Below are positions 17,300 through 24,606 of a DNA stretch of 64,000 bases, in pieces. A program made the translations under genes and the position numbers. How positions within the stretch are numbered: position 1 is the stretch's first letter; the number at the start of each line of letters is the position of its first letter. This DNA comes from DATDAH01 sp963845425 (GTDB lineage: Bacteria > Actinomycetota > Acidimicrobiia > Acidimicrobiales > DATDAH01). The notes below the pieces were generated by a model that searched no databases, had not been told where the DNA came from, and saw only the letters and a list, made by a program, of their open reading frames with translations. Location of the stretch: contig CAWJSC010000010.1 in NCBI GenBank assembly GCA_963845425.1, positions 682,001-746,000 on the forward strand, read 5' to 3'.

Positions 17300-18534
17300 G
17301 CGCGCACGTCAGCATCGAGTCCGGCCCGGAAGGGCAGACCCTCGCCTGCAAGCGGGCCACCGGTGAGGGCGGCGGACTCGCCGTACGCGCCGAAGCCGCC
17401 CGGCTGGCGGCGATCGACCATCCCGGCGTGGTCGGATTCGTCGAGCTCCGGGAGACCGGCGACGGCCCGACGCTCGTGACCCACTACGTCGGTCCCCGGA
17501 CCCTGGCCACGATCGGCCCGGTGACGACCGAGCGCGCCTCGGCCTTGGTCGCCGATCTCGCGTCGACCGTCGCCGACCTGCATGCCCTCGGGATCGTCCA
17601 CGGCGCCCTGCGACCCGAACACGTGCTGGTCGCCGGCGACGGGGTCGTGCTGTGCGGATTGGCCGCCGACCCGAAGGGTTGCGTCCCCGCCGACGACGTC
17701 CTCGGTATCGGGCTGGCCCTACGCGGCCTCCTTGATCCGGACCTCGAGGAGGAGCCCATCCCGGACCGTCGACCCTGGCGTCGCGTGCCCTGGCTGGGCT
17801 ACCGCCACCGGGCCCTTCTCACCCTCGCCGACCAGGCCACCGACGACGAGCCCGGCCGGCGACCGGCGGCGAGAGCGCTCGCCGACACGATCCGTGAGCT
17901 CATGGGTTCTCCCGTGGCGTCCCCGACGGCTCCCGACCGATCCGGCCGAGCCGCCCCAGGCCGCCGACAGGAACTCGTCGACGTTGTCGCCATCCGGCTG
18001 AGACGCCGTTCCCGGCCTCGACGGGAACGACATCGGTCCGGCCGGCCACGGCGGGCCGTCGCGCTCGGTGCGGTCGGCGTCGTCGTCGTGGCCGTCGGTG
18101 CCGTGGGCGCCACCGACAGGTCCTCCCGCCCCGCCCCGGACGCCGCGGTCGCCGCCACCACGGTCCCGCGAGCCTGCCCGACCGCCGAGGCGGCTGTGGC
18201 CGCCGACCTGGACGGCGACGGTTGCCCGAACGCGGTGCGCATCGGGCCCGGCTGGGTCGAGGTGGACGATCGGCGATACCGGGTCGGCCGGGCTGACGAC
18301 GAGGTGCGGGTCGGGGACTGGGACGGGGACGGACGAGCGACCGTCGCCCTGCTGCGACCCGACGTGGACGAGGTGTGGCTCTTCCCGGCCTGGGACCCGG
18401 AGGCCGCGGTCACCGCCCGGTTCGCCGGGCGCTTCCCCGGTAGCGACGGACTCATCCGCCGGTCGGGTGCCGACCGGGACGTCCTCCTGGTCCATCACCC
18501 GGACGGGACAACCACCGAGGTCCCCGGCCCATGA
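17296..18534 (+). CDS. Membrane-anchored pseudokinase with extracellular calcium-loop repeats
   Basis: The 412-residue protein starts with a protein-kinase-like fold (about 1-205). The catalytic loop reads HGALRPEHVLV, so the catalytic Asp is missing, and the DFG region reads CGLAADP, so metal-binding is also lost. A basic linker (about 230-255) leads to one membrane helix (VALGAVGVVVVAVGAVGAT). Outside the membrane are two Asp-rich loops, DLDGDGCPNAV and DWDGDGRATVAL, of the kind seen in FG-GAP or dockerin-like repeats. It is embedded in the Tad operon with four-base overlaps on both sides. The role may be scaffolding between cytoplasm and pilus; this is inference. Confidence 0.75.
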   Translation: MSAHVSIESGPEGQTLACKRATGEGGGLAVRAEAARLAAIDHPGVVGFVELRETGDGPTLVTHYVGPRTLATIGPVTTERASALVADLASTVADLHALGIVHGALRPEHVLVAGDGVVLCGLAADPKGCVPADDVLGIGLALRGLLDPDLEEEPIPDRRPWRRVPWLGYRHRALLTLADQATDDEPGRRPAARALADTIRELMGSPVASPTAPDRSGRAAPGRRQELVDVVAIRLRRRSRPRRERHRSGRPRRAVALGAVGVVVVAVGAVGATDRSSRPAPDAAVAATTVPRACPTAEAAVAADLDGDGCPNAVRIGPGWVEVDDRRYRVGRADDEVRVGDWDGDGRATVALLRPDVDEVWLFPAWDPEAAVTARFAGRFPGSDGLIRRSGADRDVLLVHHPDGTTTEVPGP

Positions 18535-19298
18535 GTCGCCGTGAGGCCTGTCGAGCCGGAACCGGCCTGCTGGTGACCGTGCTGCTGCTGGCACTCGTCG
18601 TCCCCCGATCGCTCCCCCGGCTGGATCTGCTCGACCCCGCGGCGCGCTCGTCGGCGTTGACCGAGTTCGCCCTGCGCGGCCTCGCCTCGTTCCTGGCCGG
18701 GTATCTGGCCCTGGTGTTCCTGGGACTGCTCCTGAGGGCCGCGCGGCTGCTGCCGAAGTCGGCCGCGGCCGTCGTCGGACGCTGGACGAGGGGCGGACTC
18801 GCCGGCGGGTTACGTCGGTTCGTGGGAATCTCGGCCGTGGCGGTCGGCGTGCTACCCCTGCAGCCCGTCGCCGCCCACGCCGCCGAGCCCGCCCCGGTCC
18901 TGGCGCCCGACGACGCCGCCCCACGGCTCACCACGACCGCCCCGCGGCTCGAACCCGTCGGACCCGCCGAGCCGGCACCGACCGCGCCCGACCCCGCTGA
19001 GCCCGAGCCGCCGTCGCTCAGCCCGCCCGTGGATCCTCCCCGGGCGCCCGCCGCGACATCAGCCGAAACGCCCACCTCGGTACCGGCATCAGACGCGGGC
19101 CGGGTGACCGTGGGGCGCGGTGACAGCTTCTGGTCCGTCGCCGAGCGCCTCGTCTCAGCCGGCCTCGGGCGACCCGCGAGCGACGCCGAGGTCCTCGGAT
19201 CCTGGCTGGCGCTGATCGACGCCAACCGGGACCGCCTCACCGACCCCGACGACCCCGACCTCCTCTTCCCCGGCCAGGTCCTCCGCCTCCCCGACTGA
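18531..19298 (+). CDS. LysM-domain membrane protein, last gene of Tad operon
   Basis: The 255-residue protein has two or three N-terminal hydrophobic segments (about 9-25, 45-70, 97-115), a long Pro/Ala/Glu-rich linker (about 120-190) and a C-terminal LysM domain starting VTVGRGDSFWSVAERLV and ending LLFPGQVLRLP. LysM domains bind peptidoglycan, so the protein may anchor the pilus machine to the cell wall. ATG 18531 overlaps the pseudokinase stop. A strong stem-loop follows five bases after the stop codon. Confidence 0.82.
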   Translation: MSRREACRAGTGLLVTVLLLALVVPRSLPRLDLLDPAARSSALTEFALRGLASFLAGYLALVFLGLLLRAARLLPKSAAAVVGRWTRGGLAGGLRRFVGISAVAVGVLPLQPVAAHAAEPAPVLAPDDAAPRLTTTAPRLEPVGPAEPAPTAPDPAEPEPPSLSPPVDPPRAPAATSAETPTSVPASDAGRVTVGRGDSFWSVAERLVSAGLGRPASDAEVLGSWLALIDANRDRLTDPDDPDLLFPGQVLRLPD

Positions 19299-19302
19299 CG
19301 CT

Positions 19303-19342
19303 CTGGCCTCCGATCTGCCGGGCCAGGGAGATCGGCGGCCAG
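19303..19342. terminator. Bidirectional stem-loop at the end of the Tad operon
   Basis: Arms 19303-19316 and 19329-19342 pair over 14 positions with one mismatch around a 12-base loop. It sits between the convergent LysM gene (ends 19298) and the cupredoxin remnant (ends 19353). There is no T-tract. Confidence 0.6.
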
Positions 19343-19352
19343 AACGGCATGG

Positions 19353-19865
19353 TCAGGTGATGGTGACCGATCGGTCCATGCCGAGTTCGAGGTGGATCTG
19401 GCCGGAGTCGGGGTCGGTGACGAAGCACACGAAGCGGTAGTCGCCCGGCGGGAGGGCCAGGTCGACATAGCCGGTCTCCCCGGGGGCGATGGCCGTCAGG
19501 CCCCCGGCGCTGGTCTGGTCGGCCGAAACGATCGTCAACTCGTGGGCCTGGTCGGCGTTGTTGACCACCTCGACCGTGCCCTGGCCGTCGAAGCCCTCGG
19601 GGACGTCGAAGGCGAAGTTGGACAGGCCGACCGTCGACGCCGGTTCCGGCGCGGCGACCTCCGTGGGCGCCTCACCGGTGACCGAGAACGGCTCGACCAT
19701 CCCCTGGGCCGCGTGGTCGGGCAGGAAGCAGAACGCCACGTAGTCCCCCGCCGTCAGTTCGACGAGCGCCGTGTTGGACTCCCCCGGGCCCACGCCGTTC
19801 GGGCCGCCGGCGAAGATCGACGGGTCGAGGGCGCCGTCGCCCTCCTCGGTGATGGTGGTGAGCAA
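19353..19865 (-). pseudogene. Cupredoxin-like protein remnant lacking its N-terminus
   Basis: The frame encodes the last part of one cupredoxin-like domain (GGPNGVGPGESN, AGDYVAFCFLPDHAAQGM) and a complete second one (about 80-170, with PGDYRFVCFV and LELGMDRSVTI). The signal peptide and first half of domain one are missing. A TTG at 19865 has a GGGGTG stretch five bases upstream and lies just past the stop of the regulator fragment, so reinitiation is conceivable, but the product would lack an export signal. The open frame continues to 20003 only as overlap with that fragment. It looks like the product of a deletion that fused two broken genes. Confidence 0.55.
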
Positions 19866-19869
19866 CTCG

Positions 19870-20142
19870 TCACCCCCGTGGCCCGTCCCGTTCGAGGGCG
19901 CGGCGCCCGAGGTTGGCGGACCGCAGCTGGACCTCGTCCGCGCCCACCGGGACCCGCACCCAGTCCTCGTAGAGGTCGAGGGGCTCGGGGACCGGATGGT
20001 CAACGGCGACGAAGAGCAGGCGGGGCACGCCCGCTCGGGCCAGGCGCAGGCGGCGGTCCGCCTCGTCCGGCCAGTTCACCCAGGCCACGCTGGCGCTCTC
20101 CTCGAGCAGCGCGCGACGCGCGTGCAGTTCACTGCGAGACAT
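19870..20142 (-). pseudogene. Short-receiver regulator fragment lacking its winged-helix domain
   Basis: This 90-residue frame is clearly related to the N-terminal part of the regulators at 20563-21111 and 28164-28697: it has WPDEADRRLRLARAGVPRLL and LYEDWVRVPVGAD followed by a basic helix. The DNA-binding winged helix present in both relatives is absent; the frame stops where their linker would start. A perfect Shine-Dalgarno (GGAGG) lies before ATG 20142, so the fragment may still be translated. Deleting a single T in its stop codon would join it in frame to the cupredoxin remnant, but the junction makes no domain sense. Confidence 0.6.
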
Positions 20143-20191
20143 TGGTCCTCCTCCGTACCGACGCGCGCCGCAGACGCGGCGCGCGCAACCG

Positions 20192-20566
20192 TCAGACGGC
20201 GACGGTGGGAGGTCCTCGACGGTCCGGGAGCAGGCCGACGGCGGGTCGGAGGCGCAGCGGTCGACGTTCGACCGGGCGGGCACCGACGACCGACGCGACC
20301 CCCAGCGCCATCGTGAGCAGGGCCACGGCCAGCACGCGTGCGCTGAGGCGACCCGGCTCGGGCACCCCGGTGGCGTCAGTCAGCTCACCGCCGACCACAT
20401 CGGCGGCCGTCTCGGCGACGGAGCCGAAGGCGGCGGCCTCCGATACCTGGAACTGCTCTGCGCTCACGAGGTCGACATCGGGGATCGGCGAGATGAACGG
20501 GCCGATGGACAGCACCCCGGCGAAGAGCAGGATGGTCAGCACCCTCCGCCGACCGGGCGACGTCAT
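20192..20566 (-). CDS. Small two-helix membrane protein
   Basis: I do not recognise this 124-residue protein. It has a basic N-terminus, a first hydrophobic helix (VLTILLFAGVLSIGPFI), an exterior segment of about 60 residues rich in Asp/Glu/Ala, a second helix (RVLAVALLTMALGVASVVGA) and a basic Arg/Pro-rich tail. ATG 20566 overlaps the stop of the winged-helix regulator (ATGA), so the two are translationally coupled and may act together, for example as regulator and membrane partner; this is inference. Confidence 0.7.
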   Translation of the reverse strand: MTSPGRRRVLTILLFAGVLSIGPFISPIPDVDLVSAEQFQVSEAAAFGSVAETAADVVGGELTDATGVPEPGRLSARVLAVALLTMALGVASVVGARPVERRPLRLRPAVGLLPDRRGPPTVAV

Positions 20567-21111
20567 TCGATGCTGCCCGAGTTGGTCCCCCGCGGCGCCC
20601 GCTCCAGGGCGTAGCCCCGGGACCGCACGGTGCGGATGACGAGGCCCACCGGCTCCAGGCGGCGGCGGAGGCGGAGGACGTGGACGTCGAGCGCGTTGCG
20701 GGCGGGAGCGCCGCCGGGCCAGCCGGCCCGAGCCAGGGCCTCCCGGCTGACGACGGCGCCGAAGCGCTCGACCAGGGCGGTGGCCAGGCGGTGGTCCACC
20801 GGGGGCAGGGACACCCATTCCCCGCCGACCCGCAGGACGCCGTCCTCGTCGATCTCGGGCAGGACCGTGCCCTGGTCCTGGTAGCGCCGCTCGAGGCCCT
20901 CCAGGCGGGCCCGCATGTCGATCTCCTGGGCGGGCACCCGGATCCAGTCCTCGAGGTCGTCGGCGGGCAGCGGCGGCGCCGCGCCCCCTTCCACGAGCAG
21001 CAGGCGGGGACGGCCCTCGGTCCGGAGTCGGGCCAGACGGTCCTCCTCCCCGGGCCAGCGGACCATCGCCACGCCGGCCCCGGCCACGGCGTGCTCGGAC
21101 GAGCTGCTCAT
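20563..21111 (-). CDS. Winged-helix regulator with shortened receiver-like domain
   Basis: The 182-residue protein has a C-terminal OmpR/PhoB-type winged helix (about 95-170, with LATALVERFGAVVSREAL, NALDVHVLRLRRRLEP and VRSRGYALE). The N-terminal 75 residues are too short for a receiver domain and lack the phosphorylated Asp; DLEDWIRVPAQEIDMRARLE resembles only the last part of a receiver. The block WPGEEDRLARLRTEGRPRLL is shared with two other proteins in this window. It starts seven bases after the second PII gene and is coupled to the small membrane protein, so it is likely a nitrogen-linked regulator; the input signal is unknown. Confidence 0.75.
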   Translation of the reverse strand: MSSSSEHAVAGAGVAMVRWPGEEDRLARLRTEGRPRLLLVEGGAAPPLPADDLEDWIRVPAQEIDMRARLEGLERRYQDQGTVLPEIDEDGVLRVGGEWVSLPPVDHRLATALVERFGAVVSREALARAGWPGGAPARNALDVHVLRLRRRLEPVGLVIRTVRSRGYALERAPRGTNSGSIE

Positions 21112-21118
21112 CACCACT

Positions 21119-21460
21119 TCACACCGCGTCCTCCCCGACCTCACCGGTGCGGACCCGCTGGAGGCGGTCCAGGTCGATCGCCCAGATCTTGCCGTCGCCG
21201 ATCTTGCCGGTCTGGGCCGCGGCGGCGATCAGCTCGATCGCCCGGTCCACCGATGCCGACTCCACCACCAGGTCGAGGCGCACCTTGGGCACGAAGTCGA
21301 CCTGGTATTCGGCGCCCCGGAAGGTCTCGGTCTTGCCCCCCTGCCGCCCGTAGCCCTGGACCTCACTCACCGTCAAACCGGGGATGCCGGCCCCTTGGAG
21401 GGCGTCCTTCACGTCGTCGAGCTTGTACGGCTTGATGACCGCGGTCACCAGGAACGGCAT
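21119..21460 (-). CDS. PII nitrogen regulatory protein (second copy)
   Basis: The 113-residue PII protein has IKPYKLDDVKDAL, the T-loop GYGRQGGKTETFRGAEYQVD with the modifiable Tyr of RGAEY kept, and the nucleotide-binding end TGKIGDGKIW and RVRTGE. Tyr46 of classical GlnB is Phe here. PII proteins sense 2-oxoglutarate and adenylate levels and gate AmtB. A stem-loop separates this copy from the first PII gene, and a TACCTT box lies eight bases before ATG 21460, so it may have its own leaderless promoter, possibly shared with the regulator downstream. Confidence 0.93.
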   Translation of the reverse strand: MPFLVTAVIKPYKLDDVKDALQGAGIPGLTVSEVQGYGRQGGKTETFRGAEYQVDFVPKVRLDLVVESASVDRAIELIAAAAQTGKIGDGKIWAIDLDRLQRVRTGEVGEDAV

Positions 21461-21468
21461 GAGGACGA

Positions 21469-21474
21469 AAGGTA
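21469..21474 (-). promoter_or_regulatory. -10 box of second PII gene (leaderless type)
   Basis: TACCTT on the minus strand lies eight bases before ATG 21460 and downstream of the stem-loop at 21548-21581. Confidence 0.45.
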
Positions 21475-21547
21475 GGGACCACGTGTTGCCCCGATGTTCG
21501 TTCTTCGTGGCGGTCCGTGGTCAACCATCTGACAGGTTTCTGACCTG

Positions 21548-21581
21548 CCGGGGAGGAGGGGACCGAACCCCTCCTCCCCGG
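21548..21581 (-). terminator. Perfect 14-bp stem-loop between the two PII genes
   Basis: Arms 21548-21561 and 21568-21581 pair perfectly over 14 bases around the loop ACCGAA. It lies 16 bases after the glnK stop. It probably ends or attenuates the amtB-glnK transcript before the second PII gene. Confidence 0.65.
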
Positions 21582-21596
21582 TCACGTCGAAGGGCA

Positions 21597-21941
21597 TCAG
21601 ACGGCGTCCGAGCCCTTCTCGCCGGTACGGATGCGGGTGATCTCCGACACGTCGGTCACCCACACCTTGCCGTCGCCGATCTCGCCGGTGTTGGCCGCGG
21701 CGATCAGGGCCTCGACGACGGCGCTGACGTCTCCGTCGTCCACCACCGCCTCCAGCCGCACCTTGGGCACGAGGTCCACCTGGTACTCGGCGCCCCGGTA
21801 GACCTCGGTGTGGCCTCCCTGGCGGCCGAAGCCCTTGACCTCGGTCACCGTCATGCCTTGCACGCCGGCGCCCTTCATGGCGGTCTTCACGTCATCCAGC
21901 TTGAACGGCTTGATGACTGCAGTGATCTGCTTCATGGTCAC
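21597..21941 (-). CDS. glnK: PII nitrogen regulatory protein GlnK
   Basis: This 114-residue PII protein lies directly downstream of amtB, the classic amtB-glnK pairing, in which GlnK plugs the channel when nitrogen is plentiful. It shows IKPFKLDDVKTAM, the T-loop GFGRQGGHTEVYRGAEYQVD with both tyrosines, and TGEIGDGKVW plus RIRTGE. ATG 21941 has an AAGGAA Shine-Dalgarno. A hairpin lies between amtB and this gene. Confidence 0.95.
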   Translation of the reverse strand: MTMKQITAVIKPFKLDDVKTAMKGAGVQGMTVTEVKGFGRQGGHTEVYRGAEYQVDLVPKVRLEAVVDDGDVSAVVEALIAAANTGEIGDGKVWVTDVSEITRIRTGEKGSDAV

Positions 21942-21991
21942 AGTTCCTTTCGTCGATCTGCTGATGGCTCTTCGCCGTACGGCTCATCGCC

Positions 21992-22014
21992 CGGCGGGCC
22001 TCTTCGGCCCGCCG
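21992..22014 (-). other. Intercistronic hairpin between amtB and glnK
   Basis: A perfect 9-bp stem (21992-22000 with 22006-22014) around a 5-base loop lies in the 97-base gap between amtB and glnK. It may tune their relative expression by stabilising mRNA ends or by partial termination. Confidence 0.45.
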
Positions 22015-22038
22015 ATCGGCTTCGCCGCTCACTGCCGT

Positions 22039-23304
22039 TTAGGAGTGGTCGGCCAGGTTGTAGCCGCTCTCGGCGTGCTGGCTCTGGTCGAGACCGACCT
22101 GCTCGTCGCTCTCGCTGACCCGGAGGCCGATGGTCAGGTCGATGAGCTTGGCGATGATCATCGTCGCCACGAAGGCGAAGCCGATGACCGCGGCCGCCGC
22201 GATGGCCTGGTCGACCAGCAGAGCGGTGCCGCCACCGAGGAACAGGCCCTCGTCGACGACCAGCGGGTTGATCGTCGCGTCGGCGAACAGCCCCAGGGCG
22301 AGGGTGCCGAAGAGGCCCCCCACCAGGTGCACGCCCACCACGTCGAGGGAGTCGTCGTAGCCGAACTTGTACTTCAACTGGATGGCGAAGTAGCAGACGA
22401 CACCGACCCCCAGACCGATGTACAGCGGGGCCAACCCGCCGACGAAGCCGGCGCAGGGCGTGATGGCCACCAGACCAGCCACCGCGCCGGAGCAGGCGCC
22501 CAGCGTGGTGGGGTGCCCGTCCTTGATCCACTCGACGGCGAGCCAGGCGATCATGCCTGCCGCGGCGGCCACGAAGGTGTTCAGGAAGGCGGCGGCGGCG
22601 ATGCCGTCAGCAGCCAGCGCCGAGCCCGCGTTGAACCCGAACCACCCGAACCACAGGATGCCCGTGCCCAGCATGGTCATCGTCAGGTTGTGCGGCGGCA
22701 TCGGCGTGTCCGGCCAGCCCTTGCGCTTGCCCAGCAGCAGGACCAGCGCCAAGGCGGCGGCCCCGGCGTTCATGTGGACCACCGCCCCACCGGCGAAGTC
22801 CAACGCACCCAAGTCGGCCAACCAACCACCGGCGAAGACCCAGTGGGCCACCGGGCTGTACACCAGGATCGCCCAGACGGGGATGAACACGGCCCAGGCC
22901 GCGAACTTCATGCGGTCGGCCACCGCGCCGCTGATCAGCGCCGGGGTGATCACCGCGAAGGTGAGCTGGAAGACGATGAAGACCACCAGCGGGATGGTCA
23001 GCGCCTCGAAGAACCCGGTGCCACCGAGATCGCCCGGCAGCGCCGTGTAGAGGTCCTTGGCGCCGAAGAACTCGAAATCGCCGATCCAGCCGGCGTCGCC
23101 CGAGGCCCCGAAGGCCAGGGTGAACCCGAGGACCACCCACAACACCGGGATGATGCCCATGCAGTACACGTTCATCATGAGCATGTTGAGGATGTTCTTC
23201 GAGCGGGTCATACCGCCGTAGAAGAGCGCCAGGCCCGGGGTCATGAACAGCACCAGGGCGCTGCTGATCAGCACCCAGGCTGTTGCGCCCGCGTCGTACT
23301 CCAT
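22039..23304 (-). CDS. amtB: Ammonium transporter AmtB
   Basis: This 421-residue channel shows the Amt signature regions: ALVLFMTPGLALFYGGM at the N-terminus, the twin pore histidines in VVHMNAGAAALAL and DVVGVHLVGGLFG, and NTFVAAAAGMIAWL. There is no long signal sequence, unlike the second amtB in the window. A GGAGGG Shine-Dalgarno lies nine bases before ATG 23304. Upstream is a close match to the four-half-site GlnR operator (23356-23393), so nitrogen limitation probably induces the amtB-glnK transcript. Confidence 0.96.
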   Translation of the reverse strand: MEYDAGATAWVLISSALVLFMTPGLALFYGGMTRSKNILNMLMMNVYCMGIIPVLWVVLGFTLAFGASGDAGWIGDFEFFGAKDLYTALPGDLGGTGFFEALTIPLVVFIVFQLTFAVITPALISGAVADRMKFAAWAVFIPVWAILVYSPVAHWVFAGGWLADLGALDFAGGAVVHMNAGAAALALVLLLGKRKGWPDTPMPPHNLTMTMLGTGILWFGWFGFNAGSALAADGIAAAAFLNTFVAAAAGMIAWLAVEWIKDGHPTTLGACSGAVAGLVAITPCAGFVGGLAPLYIGLGVGVVCYFAIQLKYKFGYDDSLDVVGVHLVGGLFGTLALGLFADATINPLVVDEGLFLGGGTALLVDQAIAAAAVIGFAFVATMIIAKLIDLTIGLRVSESDEQVGLDQSQHAESGYNLADHS

Positions 23305-23355
23305 GTGGAAGTTCCCTCCTGAGTCGTTGTGACCGCCGGAGTGTGCGGGATCAGG

Positions 23356-23393
23356 ATTTCGCCGCCGTCACCTGAATGTTTCCTTCCGATGAA
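23356..23393 (-). promoter_or_regulatory. GlnR-type operator upstream of amtB
   Basis: Read on the minus strand, half-sites TTCAT, GAAAC, GTGAC and GAAAT follow each other with exactly six bases between each. This matches the actinobacterial GlnR consensus gTnAC-n6-GaAAC repeated twice; the two central half-sites fit fully and the outer two partly. It lies 52-89 bases before the amtB start. Confidence 0.65.
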
Positions 23394-23433
23394 CAACCTG
23401 ACGGAACCCTGACGTCATGGCGCCGGTTCTCTG

Positions 23434-24471
23434 TCAGCGAAGGCGCAGCGCGACCTCGTTGGCGAGCAGCCGGCCCCGCCGGGTGAGCACGGCCCGGTCA
23501 TCACCGGTCACCTCGACCAGGCCGTCGAGCTCGTCGACCGGTAACGCCGCCGCGGGCACCCCGTGCCGCATGCGCAGGGCCAGCTGCAGGCCTTCGATCC
23601 GACGGGCGTCGTCATCGAGCCGCTCGTCGGCCGCTTCGACGGACCGACCCGCCTCGACGGCCTCGACGTACCGCTCCGGGGTCCGCAGGTTCCAGTAGCG
23701 GCGCCCGTCGCGGTGGCCGTGGGCGGCACAGCCGAGGGCCAGGTACTCACCCTGGGACCAGTAGAGCCGGTTGTGGCGGCACTCGTGGCCCGGCTGGGCC
23801 CAGTTGGACACCTCGTACCAGTCCATGCCGGCCGTGGTCAGCAGGTCGTCGGCCAACTCGTACTTGTCCGCCTGGTCGTCGTCGTCGGGGTGCCGGGCGG
23901 GGTCGTCGGCCAACGGGGTTCCGGCCTCGACCGTGAGTCCGTACGCCGACACGTGGGGCGGGTCGAGGGCCAGGACCTCCTCCAGGGTGTGGCGCCAGTC
24001 GGCCAGGGACTCCCCCGCCGCCCCGTAGATGACGTCCAGGTTGAACGAGTCGAGCCCGAAGGACCGGGCCAACTCCACGCAGCGTCGGACGTTGGCCGGG
24101 TCGTGCTCGCGACCGAGCGACGCGAGGACGTGGGGGACCATCGACTGGACGCCGAACGACAATCGGTTCACCCCGCCGGCCATGTAGGCCCCGACCAGCT
24201 CCGGCGTGACCGTGTCCGGGTTGCACTCCACGGTGATCTCAGCGCCATCGGTCAGCGGCAGCTCGGCCAGGACGGCCAGCAGCTCGTCGGCCGGGACCAT
24301 CGACGGCGTGCCCCCGCCCACGAACACGCTGGTGACCGGCGGGCAGCCCACCGCCTCCGCCTCGGCCTGGCGGCGCAGGGCGGCCAGGTAGCGCCCGGTC
24401 AGGTCATGGCGGTCGTCCCAGGCGGCGAAGGCGCAGTAGTCACAGCGCCGTGCACAGAAGGGAACGTGCAC
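23434..24471 (-). CDS. hemW: HemW-like radical SAM protein, 5' end uncertain
   Basis: HemW is a heme chaperone of the radical SAM superfamily, often mis-annotated as coproporphyrinogen oxidase. The Fe-S motif is CARRCDYC (Cx3Cx2C), followed by VFVGGGTPS, LSFGVQS and the C-terminal HemW region. The first usable start is GTG 24471, which begins at VHVPFC and cuts off the first strand. The frame upstream still reads DGHGVYVHVPFC, as in relatives, and stays open to the TAG of the BldD-like gene without ATG, GTG or TTG. A dispersed repeat (24488-24531) lies in this stretch and may have displaced the original start. Confidence 0.85.
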   Translation of the reverse strand: MHVPFCARRCDYCAFAAWDDRHDLTGRYLAALRRQAEAEAVGCPPVTSVFVGGGTPSMVPADELLAVLAELPLTDGAEITVECNPDTVTPELVGAYMAGGVNRLSFGVQSMVPHVLASLGREHDPANVRRCVELARSFGLDSFNLDVIYGAAGESLADWRHTLEEVLALDPPHVSAYGLTVEAGTPLADDPARHPDDDDQADKYELADDLLTTAGMDWYEVSNWAQPGHECRHNRLYWSQGEYLALGCAAHGHRDGRRYWNLRTPERYVEAVEAGRSVEAADERLDDDARRIEGLQLALRMRHGVPAAALPVDELDGLVEVTGDDRAVLTRRGRLLANEVALRLR

Positions 24472-24487
24472 ATAGACGCCGTGACCG

Positions 24488-24531
24488 TCGCGATCCTTCG
24501 CTTCACTCGGGATCGCCGGCGCCGCCGAAGG
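24488..24531 (-). repeat. Dispersed repeat, partial copy at the 5' end of hemW
   Basis: On the minus strand this 44-base segment closely matches 57670-57710: a GGCGGCGCCGGCGAT block, then GAG-GAAGCGAAGGA and CGCGA with few differences. Weaker similarity continues to about 24594. It lies inside the open frame just before the hemW start. Confidence 0.65.
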
Positions 24532-24606
24532 CGCAGCGTCACCGCTCGCAGGAGTCGTCAGACCGTTGAGGGTATGAGCGCAGCGCAGCTGCGCCAGTCG
24601 TTCGGG

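Noticed and set aside
19870..20003. Programmed frameshift joining the regulator fragment and cupredoxin
   Set aside because: One base would join the frames, but there is no slippery sequence and the resulting fusion lacks half of a domain, so a deletion is more likely.
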